Assembly: GCA_021736945.1 (NCBI GenBank)
Contig: JAIPEX010000008.1
Span: 1-40,580 of the forward strand
Reading direction: 5' to 3'
Source of the DNA: Halanaerobiales bacterium
Lineage (GTDB): Bacteria > Bacillota > Halanaerobiia > Halanaerobiales > M55B127
DNA length: 40,580 bases
Of this stretch, positions 24,633-34,555 are shown in pieces. A model generated the notes under the pieces. The model saw only the letters and a program-made list of their open reading frames with translations, ran no database searches and was not told where the DNA came from. Made by a program: the position numbers and the translations under genes. Numbering within the stretch: the first letter of the stretch is position 1; every line of letters begins with the position of its first letter.

Positions 24633-25637
24633 ATGAGTAGACAGAGAAATTATGAAGAGAAGTTATTAGAATTAAAAAATGTAACCACCAGCTTTGATAC
24701 TGATGATGGTAAGGTTACTGCTATAGAAAATATAAGTTTTGAATTACGTAAGGGAGAATCACTTGGAATATTGGGAGAATCAGGCTGTGGAAAGAGCGTT
24801 ACATCTCTTTCTATTATGCGACTTCTTCCCGATGGAGTAGGTTATGTAGAAAATGGAGATATCATCTTTCAAGGCGAAAATTTGTTAGATTTAAAAGAGG
24901 ATAAAATGAGAAGTTATAGGGGAAACAAAATGTCAATGATTTTCCAAGAACCTATGACTTCCTTGAACCCTGTATTTAAAGTTAAAAAGCAATTGGTAGA
25001 AGTTTATACTACCCATCAGGATGTTAATAATAAGGAAGCTTATAATAAAGCTCTGGATATTTTGGATACAGTTGGTATTCCCGACTCAAAAAGTGTGATA
25101 GAAAAATATCCTTATGAATTAAGTGGTGGAATGAGACAGAGAGTTATGATTGCAATGGCTTTAGCGTGCCAACCTGCATTACTTATTGCAGATGAACCCA
25201 CTACTGCTTTAGATGTAACAATTCAAGCTCAAATTCTTAAGCTAATGAATGAATTAAAGCAAAAAATAAATTCTTCTATTATGTTGATAACACATGATTT
25301 GGGTGTAATAGCTCAGATGGTAGAACGAGTTCTAGTATTTTATGCAGGACAGATTGTAGAAAGAGCCCAAATAGACGACCTTTATGAAAATCCAAAACAT
25401 CCATATACAAAAGGATTAATTAAATCAATTCCTCGTATTGGAAACAAAAGGCAAAGATTAGATACAATTCAAGGGATGGTACCCTCTCCTTTTGAGTTCC
25501 CTCAGGGTTGTAGATTTAATCCGAGGTGTGAACATGTAATGGATATTTGTAAAGAGAAAGAACCACCCGAAGTGAATGTTGGAGATAGGCATTCTGCAAA
25601 ATGCTGGCTACATGTTGATGAAGGGGGGAGGAAATAA
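24633..25637 (+). CDS. Peptide ABC transporter ATPase, DppD type
   Basis: A 334-residue ATPase with Walker A GESGCGKS (48-55), signature LSGGMRQR near 165, Walker [15 protein letters not shown] near 184 and switch His in MLITHDLGV. The C-terminal oligopeptide-ATPase extension has PHPYTKGL-like [13 protein letters not shown] and four Cys ([14 protein letters not shown] and a later CW), as in members that bind an Fe-S cluster. It pairs with DppF encoded next, with one base of overlap (TAATG). The same two ATPases probably also serve the second permease set, which has none. Confidence 0.95.
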   Translation: MSRQRNYEEKLLELKNVTTSFDTDDGKVTAIENISFELRKGESLGILGESGCGKSVTSLSIMRLLPDGVGYVENGDIIFQGENLLDLKEDKMRSYRGNKMSMIFQEPMTSLNPVFKVKKQLVEVYTTHQDVNNKEAYNKALDILDTVGIPDSKSVIEKYPYELSGGMRQRVMIAMALACQPALLIADEPTTALDVTIQAQILKLMNELKQKINSSIMLITHDLGVIAQMVERVLVFYAGQIVERAQIDDLYENPKHPYTKGLIKSIPRIGNKRQRLDTIQGMVPSPFEFPQGCRFNPRCEHVMDICKEKEPPEVNVGDRHSAKCWLHVDEGGRK

Positions 25638-26611
25638 TGAATGATAATAAAACAATATTAAAAGTAGAAAATCTAAAAAAATATTTCCCCCAGAAATCAG
25701 GATTTTTCAAACAAAAAATAGAATATCTTAAGGCAGTTGATGATATTAGTTTTGAACTTAAAGAAAATGAAACCCTGGGATTAGTAGGAGAATCAGGTTG
25801 TGGTAAATCTACTACGGGAAGAACTATCCTCAGAGTACATGAACCTACTGATGGGAAAGTTTTCTTTAGAGGAGAAAATATTGCTGATATAGAAGAAAGT
25901 GAACTACAAAAAATAAGAAAAGATATGCAGATGATATTTCAGGATCCTTTTGCTTCACTAAATCCTCGTATGACAGTAAAAAATATCATTTCTGAAGGGA
26001 TGAGAATTCACGGGGTAGGTAATAAGAAAAGCCGGATGGAACGAGTTGAGGAACTAATGTCTATAGTCGGATTGAGACCTGAATATATGTTTAGGTACCC
26101 TCATGAATTTTCAGGAGGTCAAAGACAAAGAATAGGAGTTGCAAGAGCCTTAGCTTTAGATCCTAAATTAATTATTTGTGATGAACCGGTTTCTGCTTTA
26201 GATGTTTCAATCCAGGCTCAGGTTCTTAATTTACTTATGGATTTACAGGATGAATTTGATTTAACCTTTATCTTTATAGCACATGATCTTTCTGTTGTAG
26301 AACATATAAGTGATCGTGTGGCTGTGATGTATTTAGGTAAAATTGTGGAGCTTACAACTAGTGACAAACTTTATTCTAAGCCACTCCATCCATATACAAA
26401 AGGATTATTACATTCTGTACCCGAACCTAACCCTAAAGTTCCAATGGGAGAGGTTTCTCTTAAAGGAGATATCCCTAGTCCTGTTAATCCTCCTTCTGGT
26501 TGTAGTTTTAGAACAAGATGCCCGAAAGCGCATGAGAGATGTAAAAAAGAAGAGCCCGAATTTAGAGAATACGAAGATAATCATTATGCTGCGTGTCATT
26601 TATTAGATTAA
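25637..26611 (+). CDS. Peptide ABC transporter ATPase, DppF type
   Basis: A 324-residue ATPase. Walker A GESGCGKS is at 51-58, then the family's [14 protein letters not shown], signature [15 protein letters not shown], Walker [15 protein letters not shown] and switch His in [11 protein letters not shown]. The C-terminal part has [16 protein letters not shown] and the Cys motif [17 protein letters not shown] overlaps the last base of the dppD stop; GGGGGGAGG lies just inside dppD. It is the last gene of the operon, with a strong terminator 30 bases after its stop. Confidence 0.95.
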   Translation: MNDNKTILKVENLKKYFPQKSGFFKQKIEYLKAVDDISFELKENETLGLVGESGCGKSTTGRTILRVHEPTDGKVFFRGENIADIEESELQKIRKDMQMIFQDPFASLNPRMTVKNIISEGMRIHGVGNKKSRMERVEELMSIVGLRPEYMFRYPHEFSGGQRQRIGVARALALDPKLIICDEPVSALDVSIQAQVLNLLMDLQDEFDLTFIFIAHDLSVVEHISDRVAVMYLGKIVELTTSDKLYSKPLHPYTKGLLHSVPEPNPKVPMGEVSLKGDIPSPVNPPSGCSFRTRCPKAHERCKKEEPEFREYEDNHYAACHLLD

Positions 26612-26640
26612 ATATAATCAAAATATAATAAAGTTCTATA

Positions 26641-26682
26641 AAACCCCTCTCAGCTCAGTGCCTGAGAGGGGTTTTTATTTTT
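26641..26682 (+). terminator. Strong terminator of peptide transporter operon 1
   Basis: AAACCCCTCTCAG (26641-26653) pairs perfectly with CTGAGAGGGGTTT (26662-26674) around an eight-base loop, followed by a T-rich tract. Confidence 0.95.
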
Positions 26683-26839
26683 TATTAGACAATATATTAA
26701 TAAATTAATTATTAAACTTTTTGAGTTTCTTACAAATTTCTTACAGGATATTTTTTAGTTACATTTAATATAAACATATAATCTATTTATTTTTATGTCT
26801 AATTATAATTGATTTATAAAAATTAATATCTTTGAATTT

Positions 26840-26868
26840 TTGACTTTTGGCTTATTTTAAATTATAAT
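26840..26868 (+). promoter_or_regulatory. Promoter of peptide transporter set 2
   Basis: TTGACT (26840-26845) and TATAAT (26863-26868) are 17 bases apart. The leader to ATG 26987 is about 110 bases; no riboswitch fold was recognised in it. The rest of the 26683-26986 gap is AT-rich with no reading frame of note. Confidence 0.85.
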
Positions 26869-26986
26869 TAGTTCATATTTATAATTTAGTTTTATAAATA
26901 TTATGAAGGGGGTGTCATAGTAGCGAGCAGTGAAGAAATCTTAGACTTTATTTATATTATAAAAAAACGAGGAGGAAGTAGAGTAG

Positions 26987-28561
26987 ATGAATAATTTTAA
27001 AAAATTAAGTATTTTAGTAGTATTGACATTGGTTGTTGCTTTATTTAGTTTTACTGCTTTAGCTCAAGACGAAGGTGAGTATGGTGGTACTTTCATTTTT
27101 GGGCGAGGCGGGGACTCTGTAGGATTAGATCCGATACAAGTAACCGATGGTGAATCTTTTAAGGTTACTCAGCAAATTTATGATACTGTTGTCATGTACA
27201 AACCCGGAACTACAGAAGTAATTCCAGGTCTTGCTGAAGAATGGGATGTATCTGAAGATGGTAAAACATGGACTTTCTATTTAAGAGAAGGAGTAAATTT
27301 CCATGATGGAAATCCTGTAAATGCTGAAGCTGTTAAATGGAACTTTGAACGTTGGGGTAATACTGACCATCCTTACCATATTGGTGGAGATTTCACTTAT
27401 TATGGTTATATGTTCCAGGATTATCCAGGTGTTATCAAAGAAGTTAAAGCATTAGACGAATATACAGTTAGATTTATTTTAAATGAACCTCAGGCGCCAT
27501 TTTTAGCTAACTTAGCAATGGTTTCATTCGGTATTGCTAGTCCTGAAGCTGTTAAAGAATATGGCGAAGATTACTTCAAAAATCCTGTAGGTAGTGGACC
27601 ATTTAAGTTTGTAGAATGGAGACAAGGTGATAGAGTAGTTCTAGAAGCAAATGAAGATTATTGGAATGGCCGTCCATATGTGGATGAAGTTGTCTTTAGA
27701 TCAATACCTGATAATGGTGCACGTTATATGGAATTAAGATCAGGTTCTATTGATATGATGGATTATATTAATCCTGAAGATGTACAAAGTGTTAGAGATG
27801 ATGAAAGTTTAGACTTAGTATTAAGACCTAGTTTCAATGTTGGTTATTTTGCTATGAATATGGAATTTGAACCATTTGATAATCTAAAAGTTAGAAAAGC
27901 TTTTGCACACGCGATTAATAAAGAAGCTTTAATCGGGGCTTTCTACGCTGGCTTAGCAGAACCTGCTAAGAATCCATTACCACCTGCAATTTGGGGTTAT
28001 AATGATGAGATCGAAGATTATCCTTATGATCTAGAAAGAGCAAAAGAACTTTTAGCAGAAGCCGGATATCCTGATGGTTTTGAATTCGACTTTTATTATA
28101 TGCCTGTACCAAGACCATATTTCCCACAACCTAAAATGATTGCTCAGGCAATTCAATATTATTTAAGTGAAATTGGCGTTACTGCTAATTTACTTTCATA
28201 TGATTGGGGTACTTATTTAGATAAATATTACAATGATGAATTCCAATCTTATATTTTAGGATGGACTGGAGATAATGGTGACCCAGATAACTTCCTATAT
28301 GTACTACTTGATAAAACTCAAAATCATGGTGGATATAGAAGTGATGAGTTACATGAGGTATTAATAGAAGCTCAAAGAACAGTAGATAGAGAAAAAAGAA
28401 CCGAATTATATATGGAAGCTCAAGAAATTATTCATGCTGACGTACCTTGGGTACCAATTGCACATTCAACACCACCATTAGTTAAGAAAACAATGGTTAA
28501 AAATTATGTGCCTAACCCAACTAGTACTGAGAAATTCCACAGAGTATGGCTAGATGAATAA
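26987..28561 (+). CDS. Peptide ABC transporter substrate-binding protein (family 5), set 2
   Basis: A 524-residue paralogue of the protein at 20652, sharing long stretches such as AEPAKNPLPP, WGYNDE, EAGYPDGF and GDNGDPDNFLYVLLDK. The signal peptide of about 26 residues ends TALA before Gln27, again without lipobox. The ligand is probably a peptide of a different kind from set 1, but this is not readable. GAGGAGGAAG lies upstream of ATG. It has its own promoter and is followed by a strong hairpin before the permease gene. Confidence 0.93.
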   Translation: MNNFKKLSILVVLTLVVALFSFTALAQDEGEYGGTFIFGRGGDSVGLDPIQVTDGESFKVTQQIYDTVVMYKPGTTEVIPGLAEEWDVSEDGKTWTFYLREGVNFHDGNPVNAEAVKWNFERWGNTDHPYHIGGDFTYYGYMFQDYPGVIKEVKALDEYTVRFILNEPQAPFLANLAMVSFGIASPEAVKEYGEDYFKNPVGSGPFKFVEWRQGDRVVLEANEDYWNGRPYVDEVVFRSIPDNGARYMELRSGSIDMMDYINPEDVQSVRDDESLDLVLRPSFNVGYFAMNMEFEPFDNLKVRKAFAHAINKEALIGAFYAGLAEPAKNPLPPAIWGYNDEIEDYPYDLERAKELLAEAGYPDGFEFDFYYMPVPRPYFPQPKMIAQAIQYYLSEIGVTANLLSYDWGTYLDKYYNDEFQSYILGWTGDNGDPDNFLYVLLDKTQNHGGYRSDELHEVLIEAQRTVDREKRTELYMEAQEIIHADVPWVPIAHSTPPLVKKTMVKNYVPNPTSTEKFHRVWLDE

Positions 28562-28590
28562 TTAAGGAGATAACAGATTAAATTAATTGG

Positions 28591-28623
28591 TATGCGGCCA
28601 TTGTTTAATGGCCGCATATTTTT
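28591..28623 (+). terminator. Hairpin with T run after binding-protein gene 2
   Basis: TATGCGGCCATT (28591-28602) pairs perfectly with AATGGCCGCATA (28607-28618) around GTTT, followed by five T bases. It has full terminator form yet lies between genes of one transport set, so partial read-through is expected. Confidence 0.85.
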
Positions 28624-28651
28624 GATATTAGAAGGGAGAGATCAATAAAGG

Positions 28652-29656
28652 ATGATTAGTTATATAATTAAAAGACTTCTTGCACTTATTCCGGTAATCA
28701 TTGGTGTTGCACTTGTGGTTTTCCTAATTATTCATTTAATTCCTGGTGATCCTGCCCAAACGATGTTGGGAGAAAGAGCTACTGTAGAATCTATTGAACG
28801 CCTTAGAGAATCTATGGGGTTAAATCAGCCTTTATATATACAGTTTATAAATTTTTTCAGAGATTTATTGAGTGGTGATTTGGGACGCTCAGTGATGAGT
28901 AATAATCCGGTGATAGACGAAATATCAGTAAGATTTCCCGCAACATTAGAATTATCTTTTTTTGCTATGATATTTGCAGTGGTAGTAGGAATCCCTGCGG
29001 GTATATTTGCTGCTACACATCAGAATTCATTATTTGATAATTTTAGTATGCTTGTTGCTTTAATAGGGGTTTCAATGCCGATTTTTTGGTTGGGCTTGAT
29101 GTTAATCTGGTTGTTTGCTGTAATATTAGGTTGGCTACCACCATCATCAAGATTAAGTGTGGGAATAGAAATGGAATATATAACAAATATATTAATTATA
29201 GATAGTATATTACAATTGAATTGGGCTGCTTTTAAAAATGTATTAAGTCATTTAATCTTGCCTGCTATTGCTTTAGGTACAATACCAATGGCTATAGTTG
29301 CGAGAATGACCAGGTCCAGTATGTTAGAAGTATTGAAAAAAGATTATATTCGAACAGCTTATGCTAAAGGATTACAAGACCGAATAGTGGTTTATAAACA
29401 TGCCTTAAAAAATGCTTTTATTCCTATAATAACTGTAGTTGGTTTACAATTTGGTGTGTTATTGGGTGGAGCTGTTTTAACGGAGACTATTTTTTCCTGG
29501 CCAGGTCTTGGGAAATACTTAGTTGATGCTATATATGCTCGTGATTTCCCAGTAGTTCAGGGTGGAATATTGTTTTTCGCAATTACATTCGTATTTGTTA
29601 ACTTACTAGTTGATATTTCTTATGCCGCAATTGATCCGAGAATCGAATATAATTAA
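28652..29656 (+). CDS. Peptide ABC transporter permease, DppB type, set 2
   Basis: A 334-residue membrane protein with the DppB start MISYIIKRLLALIPVIIGVA and IHLIPGDPAQTMLGERAT. The coupling loop is DYIRTAYAKGLQDRIVVYKHALKNAFIP and the ending is DISYAAIDPRIEYN. It is paralogous to the gene at 22355 throughout. GAAGGGAGAG lies upstream of ATG. It pairs with the DppC gene 16 bases on. Confidence 0.95.
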   Translation: MISYIIKRLLALIPVIIGVALVVFLIIHLIPGDPAQTMLGERATVESIERLRESMGLNQPLYIQFINFFRDLLSGDLGRSVMSNNPVIDEISVRFPATLELSFFAMIFAVVVGIPAGIFAATHQNSLFDNFSMLVALIGVSMPIFWLGLMLIWLFAVILGWLPPSSRLSVGIEMEYITNILIIDSILQLNWAAFKNVLSHLILPAIALGTIPMAIVARMTRSSMLEVLKKDYIRTAYAKGLQDRIVVYKHALKNAFIPIITVVGLQFGVLLGGAVLTETIFSWPGLGKYLVDAIYARDFPVVQGGILFFAITFVFVNLLVDISYAAIDPRIEYN

Positions 29657-29672
29657 GGTGGGAGTGAATTAG

Positions 29673-30545
29673 ATGTCAAAACTTGAAAATAAAAATCGGC
29701 CTAGCAATCCTTGGTATGAGGCTGGTAGGAGATTATTAAAAAGTCGAATCGGTGTTTTAGGTATTGTTTTTATAGGGGTTTTGCTACTAGTAGCACTTTT
29801 TGCTCCCTTATTAGCACCACATGATCCATTTGAACAAAACATTATGATGAGATATCAAGCTCCCTCCTCAGAATATTTATTAGGTACTGATGAAATGGGC
29901 AGGGATATTTTAAGTAGAATTATATATGGTTCAAGAATTTCTTTGCAAGTAGGTTTGTTTTCTATAGGTATAGCATTAGTTACCGGAGTATTTTTAGGTC
30001 TCCTAGCTGGTTATTATGGCGGAGTTCTTGATATGTTAATCATGAGGGTAATGGATGTAATGTTAGCTTTCCCGGCAATTTTATTAGCTATCGCTATAGT
30101 TGCAATTTTAGGTCCCCAATTGCGGAATGCAATGTTAGCGATTGGGATAATTAATATACCTCGTTTTGCAAGAATTGTCCGTTCTTCTGCAATTTCAATA
30201 AAAGAAAGTGAATATATTGCAGCGGCACGAATGATGGGGGCAAGTGATGTAAGAATTATATTTTATCATTTATTACCCAATGCGATGGCGCCTCTTATTG
30301 TACAGACTACATTAAGTATTGCTACTGCTATTCTTGAAGCAGCAGCACTTAGTTTTCTTGGCTTGGGAGCACAGCCACCAACTCCAGAATGGGGAGCAAT
30401 GTTAAGTGATGCTAGAAGTTCACTACAAAGAGCACCATGGGTTGCAACTTTCCCTGGGCTTGCAATTATTTTTGGAGTGTTAGGATTTAACTTATTGGGT
30501 GATGGTTTAAGAGATGCGCTTGACCCCAAAATGAAAAATGCATAA
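29673..30545 (+). CDS. Peptide ABC transporter permease, DppC type, set 2
   Basis: A 290-residue permease of ordinary family length. The first helix ends LLAPHDP at about 52, and only 17 residues later comes LGTDEMGRDILSRIIYG (70 on). This makes it the natural reference for the oversized DppC of set 1. The coupling loop is SEYIAAARMMGASDVRIIFYH, and the ending is LRDALDPKMKNA. No ATPase genes follow: a terminator comes 8 bases after the stop. The two ATPases of set 1, encoded 3 kb upstream, are the likely partners. Confidence 0.95.
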   Translation: MSKLENKNRPSNPWYEAGRRLLKSRIGVLGIVFIGVLLLVALFAPLLAPHDPFEQNIMMRYQAPSSEYLLGTDEMGRDILSRIIYGSRISLQVGLFSIGIALVTGVFLGLLAGYYGGVLDMLIMRVMDVMLAFPAILLAIAIVAILGPQLRNAMLAIGIINIPRFARIVRSSAISIKESEYIAAARMMGASDVRIIFYHLLPNAMAPLIVQTTLSIATAILEAAALSFLGLGAQPPTPEWGAMLSDARSSLQRAPWVATFPGLAIIFGVLGFNLLGDGLRDALDPKMKNA

Positions 30546-30553
30546 AAAATATT

Positions 30554-30580
30554 AACCCACCATTTTTTGGTGGGTTTTTT
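30554..30580 (+). terminator. Terminator of peptide transporter set 2
   Basis: AACCCACCA (30554-30562) pairs with TGGTGGGTT (30568-30576) around five T bases, followed by a T run to 30580. Confidence 0.95.
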
Positions 30581-30641
30581 ATTGATAATTTTAAATAAAA
30601 TCTAATGATTGATACAATATACTATACGAGGAGGCTAAAGG

Positions 30642-31202
30642 ATGAAAACTTTAGTATTTTTTGGTTCTGCTCGAAAAAAAGGTCATACTAAAGATTTATT
30701 AAATATGGTTACAGAGAAATTAAAAGGGGAAGTAGAGGTAATTGATGCTTATAGATCTGATATTTCTCCCTGTATTGATTGTAAATATTGCTGGGGAAAC
30801 CGGGGTTGTTCAATTAATGATTATATGCAAAAAGTGTATCCGAAGATCGATGAGGCTGACAATATTATTTTTGCTTCACCCCTATATTTTAATAATGTGC
30901 CAGGCCCTTTGAAAAATATAATTGATCGTTGTCAGGTTTATTGGGCTGCAAAGAGACGGTCTGAAGAAAAAGATATTAAAGAAAAAAATGCTTTATTATT
31001 AATATGTGGTGGAGCTCCTTCCTATAATAACCAATTCTTAGCTGTGGAATTAGTTTTAAAAGGTATGTTAAAAGATTTGAATGCTGAAATTGTAGGAAAT
31101 ATTTATGTGCCTAATACTGATCAAGTTTCTGTAAAAGAAAATAAGAAGGTATTGAAAAAAGCTTCAAAACTGTCTTCTAAATTAGAAAGACTTAATAATT
31201 AG
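30642..31202 (+). CDS. NADPH-dependent FMN reductase / iron-sulfur flavoprotein-like protein
   Basis: A 186-residue flavodoxin-fold protein. The N-terminal FFGSARKKGHTKDLL is the FMN phosphate loop (SxRxxGxT). A Cys cluster, Cys44, Cys47, Cys50 and Cys56 (PCIDCKYCWGNRGC), follows as in the iron-sulfur flavoprotein and quinone-reductase-like relatives. ASPLYFNNVPGPLKNIIDR at about 79-97 is the second FMN contact region. Members transfer electrons from NAD(P)H or ferredoxin to quinones, metals or oxygen species. Whether the four Cys bind a cluster here is not known. GAGGAGG precedes ATG. It is a single gene between a terminator and a convergent antiporter gene. Confidence 0.85.
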   Translation: MKTLVFFGSARKKGHTKDLLNMVTEKLKGEVEVIDAYRSDISPCIDCKYCWGNRGCSINDYMQKVYPKIDEADNIIFASPLYFNNVPGPLKNIIDRCQVYWAAKRRSEEKDIKEKNALLLICGGAPSYNNQFLAVELVLKGMLKDLNAEIVGNIYVPNTDQVSVKENKKVLKKASKLSSKLERLNN

Positions 31203-31289
31203 TTTCTAAGAATTAAAAAAGATTTTCAAAAGATATTTTAACAGAATTTCACAAGGGTAGCTTGAGAAAATATTTCAATTATATTAATA

Positions 31290-31307
31290 AACCCTCTTTT
31301 CAGGGGG
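31290..31307 (-). terminator. Weak terminator-like hairpin after the antiporter gene
   Basis: On the minus strand CCCT (31305-31302) pairs with AGGG (31295-31292), followed by TTTATTAATA. The stem is only four to five pairs, so confidence is low. The rest of the 31203-31361 gap is AT-rich without genes. Confidence 0.4.
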
Positions 31308-31361
31308 ACTATTATAAATGCTATTAATTTTTATATTTCTTATATATATATTAATTTAAAA

Positions 31362-32723
31362 TCAGGCAGCAACCTGATCTTGTTCAAAATCCCATGGGTT
31401 TTTGTTAATATAACCATCAGCAAAGGGAATATATATTGATATAATTCCAAATATTGCTAATAACATTTGGTACCAAAGTAGTGGTATGATATCGATAGGA
31501 CCCACTGCTCCTTGTGTCAATCCCATCACCATTAATATTTGTGCCCCATAAGGTAAGGCACCCTGCATTATGCAAGCAAATATATCTAGTAAACTGGCTA
31601 TTTTTCTTGGATCGATTTTAAATCTATTAGAGATTTTTTTGGCGATTGGACCATTGATTATAATAGAAACTGTATTATTGGCTATTGCTGCATCTGTTAA
31701 AGCCACTAATGCTGAAATACCTACTTCACCGCTTTTTTTTCCTCCGACTCTTTTTTCAATAGTGTTGACAAGATATTGAATACCACCTTCTTTTAATATC
31801 ATATAGGCTAATCCGCCTGTAATTAGTGATACCAAGAAAACATTTTGCATAGAAGTAAAGCCAGCATATGCCTCTTTTGTTATTGATAATAGTGTTAGTT
31901 CTCCAGAGAAAAATCCAATAATACCAGATAGAAAAATACCACTTGTCAATACTGCAAAAACATTCATACCTGCAATAGCGAAGATTAATACAAATAGATA
32001 TGGAATCACTTTGAGTAAACTATAGTTATAGCGTGCCCCCTCAATAACTTCAGGATTTCCAGAAAAGAAAAACAATAAGATAATTGTTAACACAGCTGCG
32101 GGAACAGCTATGTATATATTAATTCTAAACTTATCTTTCATTTCTACATTTTGAGTAGTTGTGGCCGCTATAGTAGTGTCTGAGATTATAGATAGATTGT
32201 CACCAAACATTGCTCCACCTATAACAATTGCCATTACAAAGGCTAGACTCATACCTGTTTTTTCAGTTAAACCTATCGCAATAGGTACTACGGCGGCTAA
32301 TGTCCCCATTGAGGTGCCTGTGGAAATTGAAATAAATGCTGTTATCAAAAATAAACCAATTGCTAAATATTGAATTGGTATTAAAGACATACCTAAATTA
32401 ACTACAGAATCTACTCCACCCATTGCTTTTGATACCGAAGAAAAAGCCCCGGCAAGCAAATAAATGGTACACATGGTTAAAATATTTTTCTCTCCCATCC
32501 CAGCTAGAAATGTATTCATTTTTTCTTCAATAGAACCATCAAACAATATAAATGCAAAAACAACACCAATAGAGACAGCTATAGGCATTGGAAATTGATA
32601 AAAAGGATTTTCTACACCCCGGTTTAATAAAATTAAACCGGTAACCAAAAAAAGTCCTAAAAAAACTAATAATGGTAATAAAGCTTTTGGATTTTCTTTT
32701 ATATTTTCATTATTAATGTCCAA
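31362..32723 (-). CDS. NhaC-family Na+/H+ antiporter-like transporter
   Basis: A 453-residue membrane protein with about 11-12 helices. The NhaC-family core is visible: FISISTGTSMGTLAAVVPIAIGL at about 130-152, and IVIGGAMFGDNLSIISDTTIAATTTQ at about 167-192, the region with conserved Asp and Ser/Thr for ion binding. A repeat-like second half has ALTDAAIANNTVSIIINGPIA. It exchanges Na+ for H+, or in some relatives takes up or swaps organic acids or amino acids. In a saline, low-GC anaerobe sodium export is the simplest role. TTG start with AGGAGG seven to twelve bases before. It is a single gene; no regulator is adjacent. Confidence 0.85.
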   Translation of the reverse strand: MDINNENIKENPKALLPLLVFLGLFLVTGLILLNRGVENPFYQFPMPIAVSIGVVFAFILFDGSIEEKMNTFLAGMGEKNILTMCTIYLLAGAFSSVSKAMGGVDSVVNLGMSLIPIQYLAIGLFLITAFISISTGTSMGTLAAVVPIAIGLTEKTGMSLAFVMAIVIGGAMFGDNLSIISDTTIAATTTQNVEMKDKFRINIYIAVPAAVLTIILLFFFSGNPEVIEGARYNYSLLKVIPYLFVLIFAIAGMNVFAVLTSGIFLSGIIGFFSGELTLLSITKEAYAGFTSMQNVFLVSLITGGLAYMILKEGGIQYLVNTIEKRVGGKKSGEVGISALVALTDAAIANNTVSIIINGPIAKKISNRFKIDPRKIASLLDIFACIMQGALPYGAQILMVMGLTQGAVGPIDIIPLLWYQMLLAIFGIISIYIPFADGYINKNPWDFEQDQVAA

Positions 32724-33157
32724 TTTTAATTCCTCCTTTTAAGAGTATAATTAAACTTTTAAACTTGTATATTTCATTTTTATTATTTAAATTATGAATT
32801 TTAGAGACCTTTATTTACTCTATAATTAAATAAAAGCACGAGATGATTATATCAACTAGAAAAAGGGGTGTAAAGGGATAAAATTGGGATTTAAATTAAA
32901 ACTAATATTATTAAAAAAATAGAAATGGTAAAAATATAAAGAATAAATATAACCGGAAATTAGATAAAACATTTCAGACTTCTATTTGGACAATCTATTA
33001 TAAGTTAATAGAAAAATCGATTATTTAGATTAGGTAGATTAACAACATCTGAAATAGATTTGTTTTAAAATAAATTTCAAGGAAAATAGTCAGTTCTGTT
33101 GAAGTAATATAGTAATAAGAAATAGTTTATATGATTAATAATGGAGGTTAACTTTAA
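32724..33157. other. Intergenic region upstream of glycosyltransferase gene
   Basis: 434 bases with no convincing reading frame. ATTTCAGA (32971-32978) and TCTGAAAT (33048-33055) form a widely spaced inverted repeat. TATTAT (32996-33001) with TTCAGA 17 bases upstream could be a plus-strand promoter, but both matches are weak. GGAGG before ATG 33158 is the ribosome binding site. Nothing else recognised. Confidence 0.4.
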
Positions 33158-34333
33158 ATGGAAAAGAATTCAAATTTAAGTATTTTAGTTCCTAATTTAG
33201 GTAATAGTCTCCTTTTTTCTAAAAAATTATTAATAAGAGAATTGGCTGAAAAGTATGATGCAAAGATATTTGTACTTTCAGGTAATCAAAATGATACAGA
33301 TTTTTTTGATGAAGAGAGAGTAATATTTTTAAACATGGAGATAACTAGTTCTTTTATAAAAATCCCGGTTAATTACTATAATAATATAAATGAGTTAAAA
33401 GATTTAAAGAAAAAATATCGAATTAATAGAAGTATCAGCTTTGGTAAAAAAGCAAATATTTTAAATGTACTGAGTAGAACAGGCGAGGAAATTATCTTAA
33501 ATGTTGAAGAAACTTATGATGATAGTTTTGTTCTGGAGAAGTTTATAAAAAACATGTATAAAAAAGCAGAAAAAATAGTTGTTGGTACAAAAAGAAAACA
33601 GGATTATATCATTGCCCAATATAAATTTAAAAAAGAAAATGTATTTATTATGGAGGATATTTTACCTATTGATCAAATTAGTGAAGAAGCGGCGGCAGAA
33701 ATTGATGATAATCTAAAAGAGTTTTTTGAGAATAAAGTTCTTATAAATTATGGTAATTTAACTGAAGATAACGGGCAATGGCATCTAATTAAAGCTTTTT
33801 TTAGAATCAAAGAAAAGTTTGATGATGTTAAATTACTCATTTTGGGTGAAGGTCCTTTATATGAAGAGTTAAATAATCTTATTAATAGTATGAACATGGA
33901 AGAAGATATTAATATAATAAACAAATTTAATAACCCCTATAAATATTTAATTAGATCTGATATCTTTGTCTTAAGTTCACATCATGAAGAAGGTAAAGAC
34001 AGAGTTTTAGATGCTATGGCTTGTGCTCGACCAATAATTTCAACTACCTCTTCTGATGAGATCATAAATCTTTTAAGTCCGACCAATTATGTTAAAAATA
34101 TTAATGAACCTTTTTTGGCGGAATATGGCATTCTTGTGCCAGTAGCTACTAATTCATTAAATACCAGTAGTAAAGTATTAAACAAAAAAGAAGTAATATT
34201 ATCGTCTGCAATATTTAAGCTATTAAATGATTATGAAATATATGATGAATATATGGAGCAGGCGGCTAAAAGAGCTGTAGATTATTCAGCAGAAAATATC
34301 GTTAATAAATGGGTCGAAGCTTTAGAAAAATAG
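33158..34333 (+). CDS. Glycosyltransferase, GT4-like
   Basis: A 391-residue protein with a two-domain GT-B layout. The N-terminal half is diverged. The C-terminal half has the GT4 pattern: NYGNLTEDNGQWHLIKAFFRIKEKF, then VKLLILGEGPLYEELNNLI near 225, the linker to IRSDIFVLSSHHEEGKDRVLDAMACARPIISTT near 270-300, where the EGKDRVLDAMA stretch takes the place of the usual EGxPxxxLEAMA, with Asp at the position usually held by the second Glu of the EX7E motif. After this, the YGILVPV segment matches the family's 'GxLVP' region. Sugar donor and acceptor are unknown. It stands alone with long flanking gaps. Confidence 0.78.
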   Translation: MEKNSNLSILVPNLGNSLLFSKKLLIRELAEKYDAKIFVLSGNQNDTDFFDEERVIFLNMEITSSFIKIPVNYYNNINELKDLKKKYRINRSISFGKKANILNVLSRTGEEIILNVEETYDDSFVLEKFIKNMYKKAEKIVVGTKRKQDYIIAQYKFKKENVFIMEDILPIDQISEEAAAEIDDNLKEFFENKVLINYGNLTEDNGQWHLIKAFFRIKEKFDDVKLLILGEGPLYEELNNLINSMNMEEDINIINKFNNPYKYLIRSDIFVLSSHHEEGKDRVLDAMACARPIISTTSSDEIINLLSPTNYVKNINEPFLAEYGILVPVATNSLNTSSKVLNKKEVILSSAIFKLLNDYEIYDEYMEQAAKRAVDYSAENIVNKWVEALEK

Positions 34334-34368
34334 TATTTAACTAAAAGGGAAACATAACTTTGGATATA

Positions 34369-34420
34369 ATAAGATTTATATAATCTTATATCTTGACTTT
34401 GTTTAAGTTAAAAGAATACT
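34369..34420 (+). promoter_or_regulatory. Inverted repeat and probable promoter before the acetyltransferase gene
   Basis: ATAAGATT (34369-34376) pairs with AATCTTAT (34382-34389); no T run follows, so it is not a standard terminator. Directly after it, TTGACT (34393-34398) and AATACT (34415-34420) lie 16 bases apart and could be a promoter. The leader to TTG 34556 would be about 130 bases; it shows no further structure. Confidence 0.45.
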
Positions 34421-34555
34421 AAAAGCATGAATAAAATGAATTTAAATAATTTATATATATTACTAGGGGTAAGAAAAAGATAAACCTCTATTATAGGACC
34501 TAAAAGTTCTTCAATATTTTCTAAATTGGTAAGTAATAAGTAGAGGTGATGTAAA

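Noticed and set aside
26904-26921. Five-codon leader frame (ATG AAG GGG GTG TCA TAG) before the second peptide-binding protein
   Set aside because: No Shine-Dalgarno before it and no paired alternative hairpins after it to suggest attenuation.
34369-34389. Terminator after the glycosyltransferase gene
   Set aside because: The 8-pair stem is AT-rich and no T run follows, so it was kept only as an inverted repeat near a promoter.
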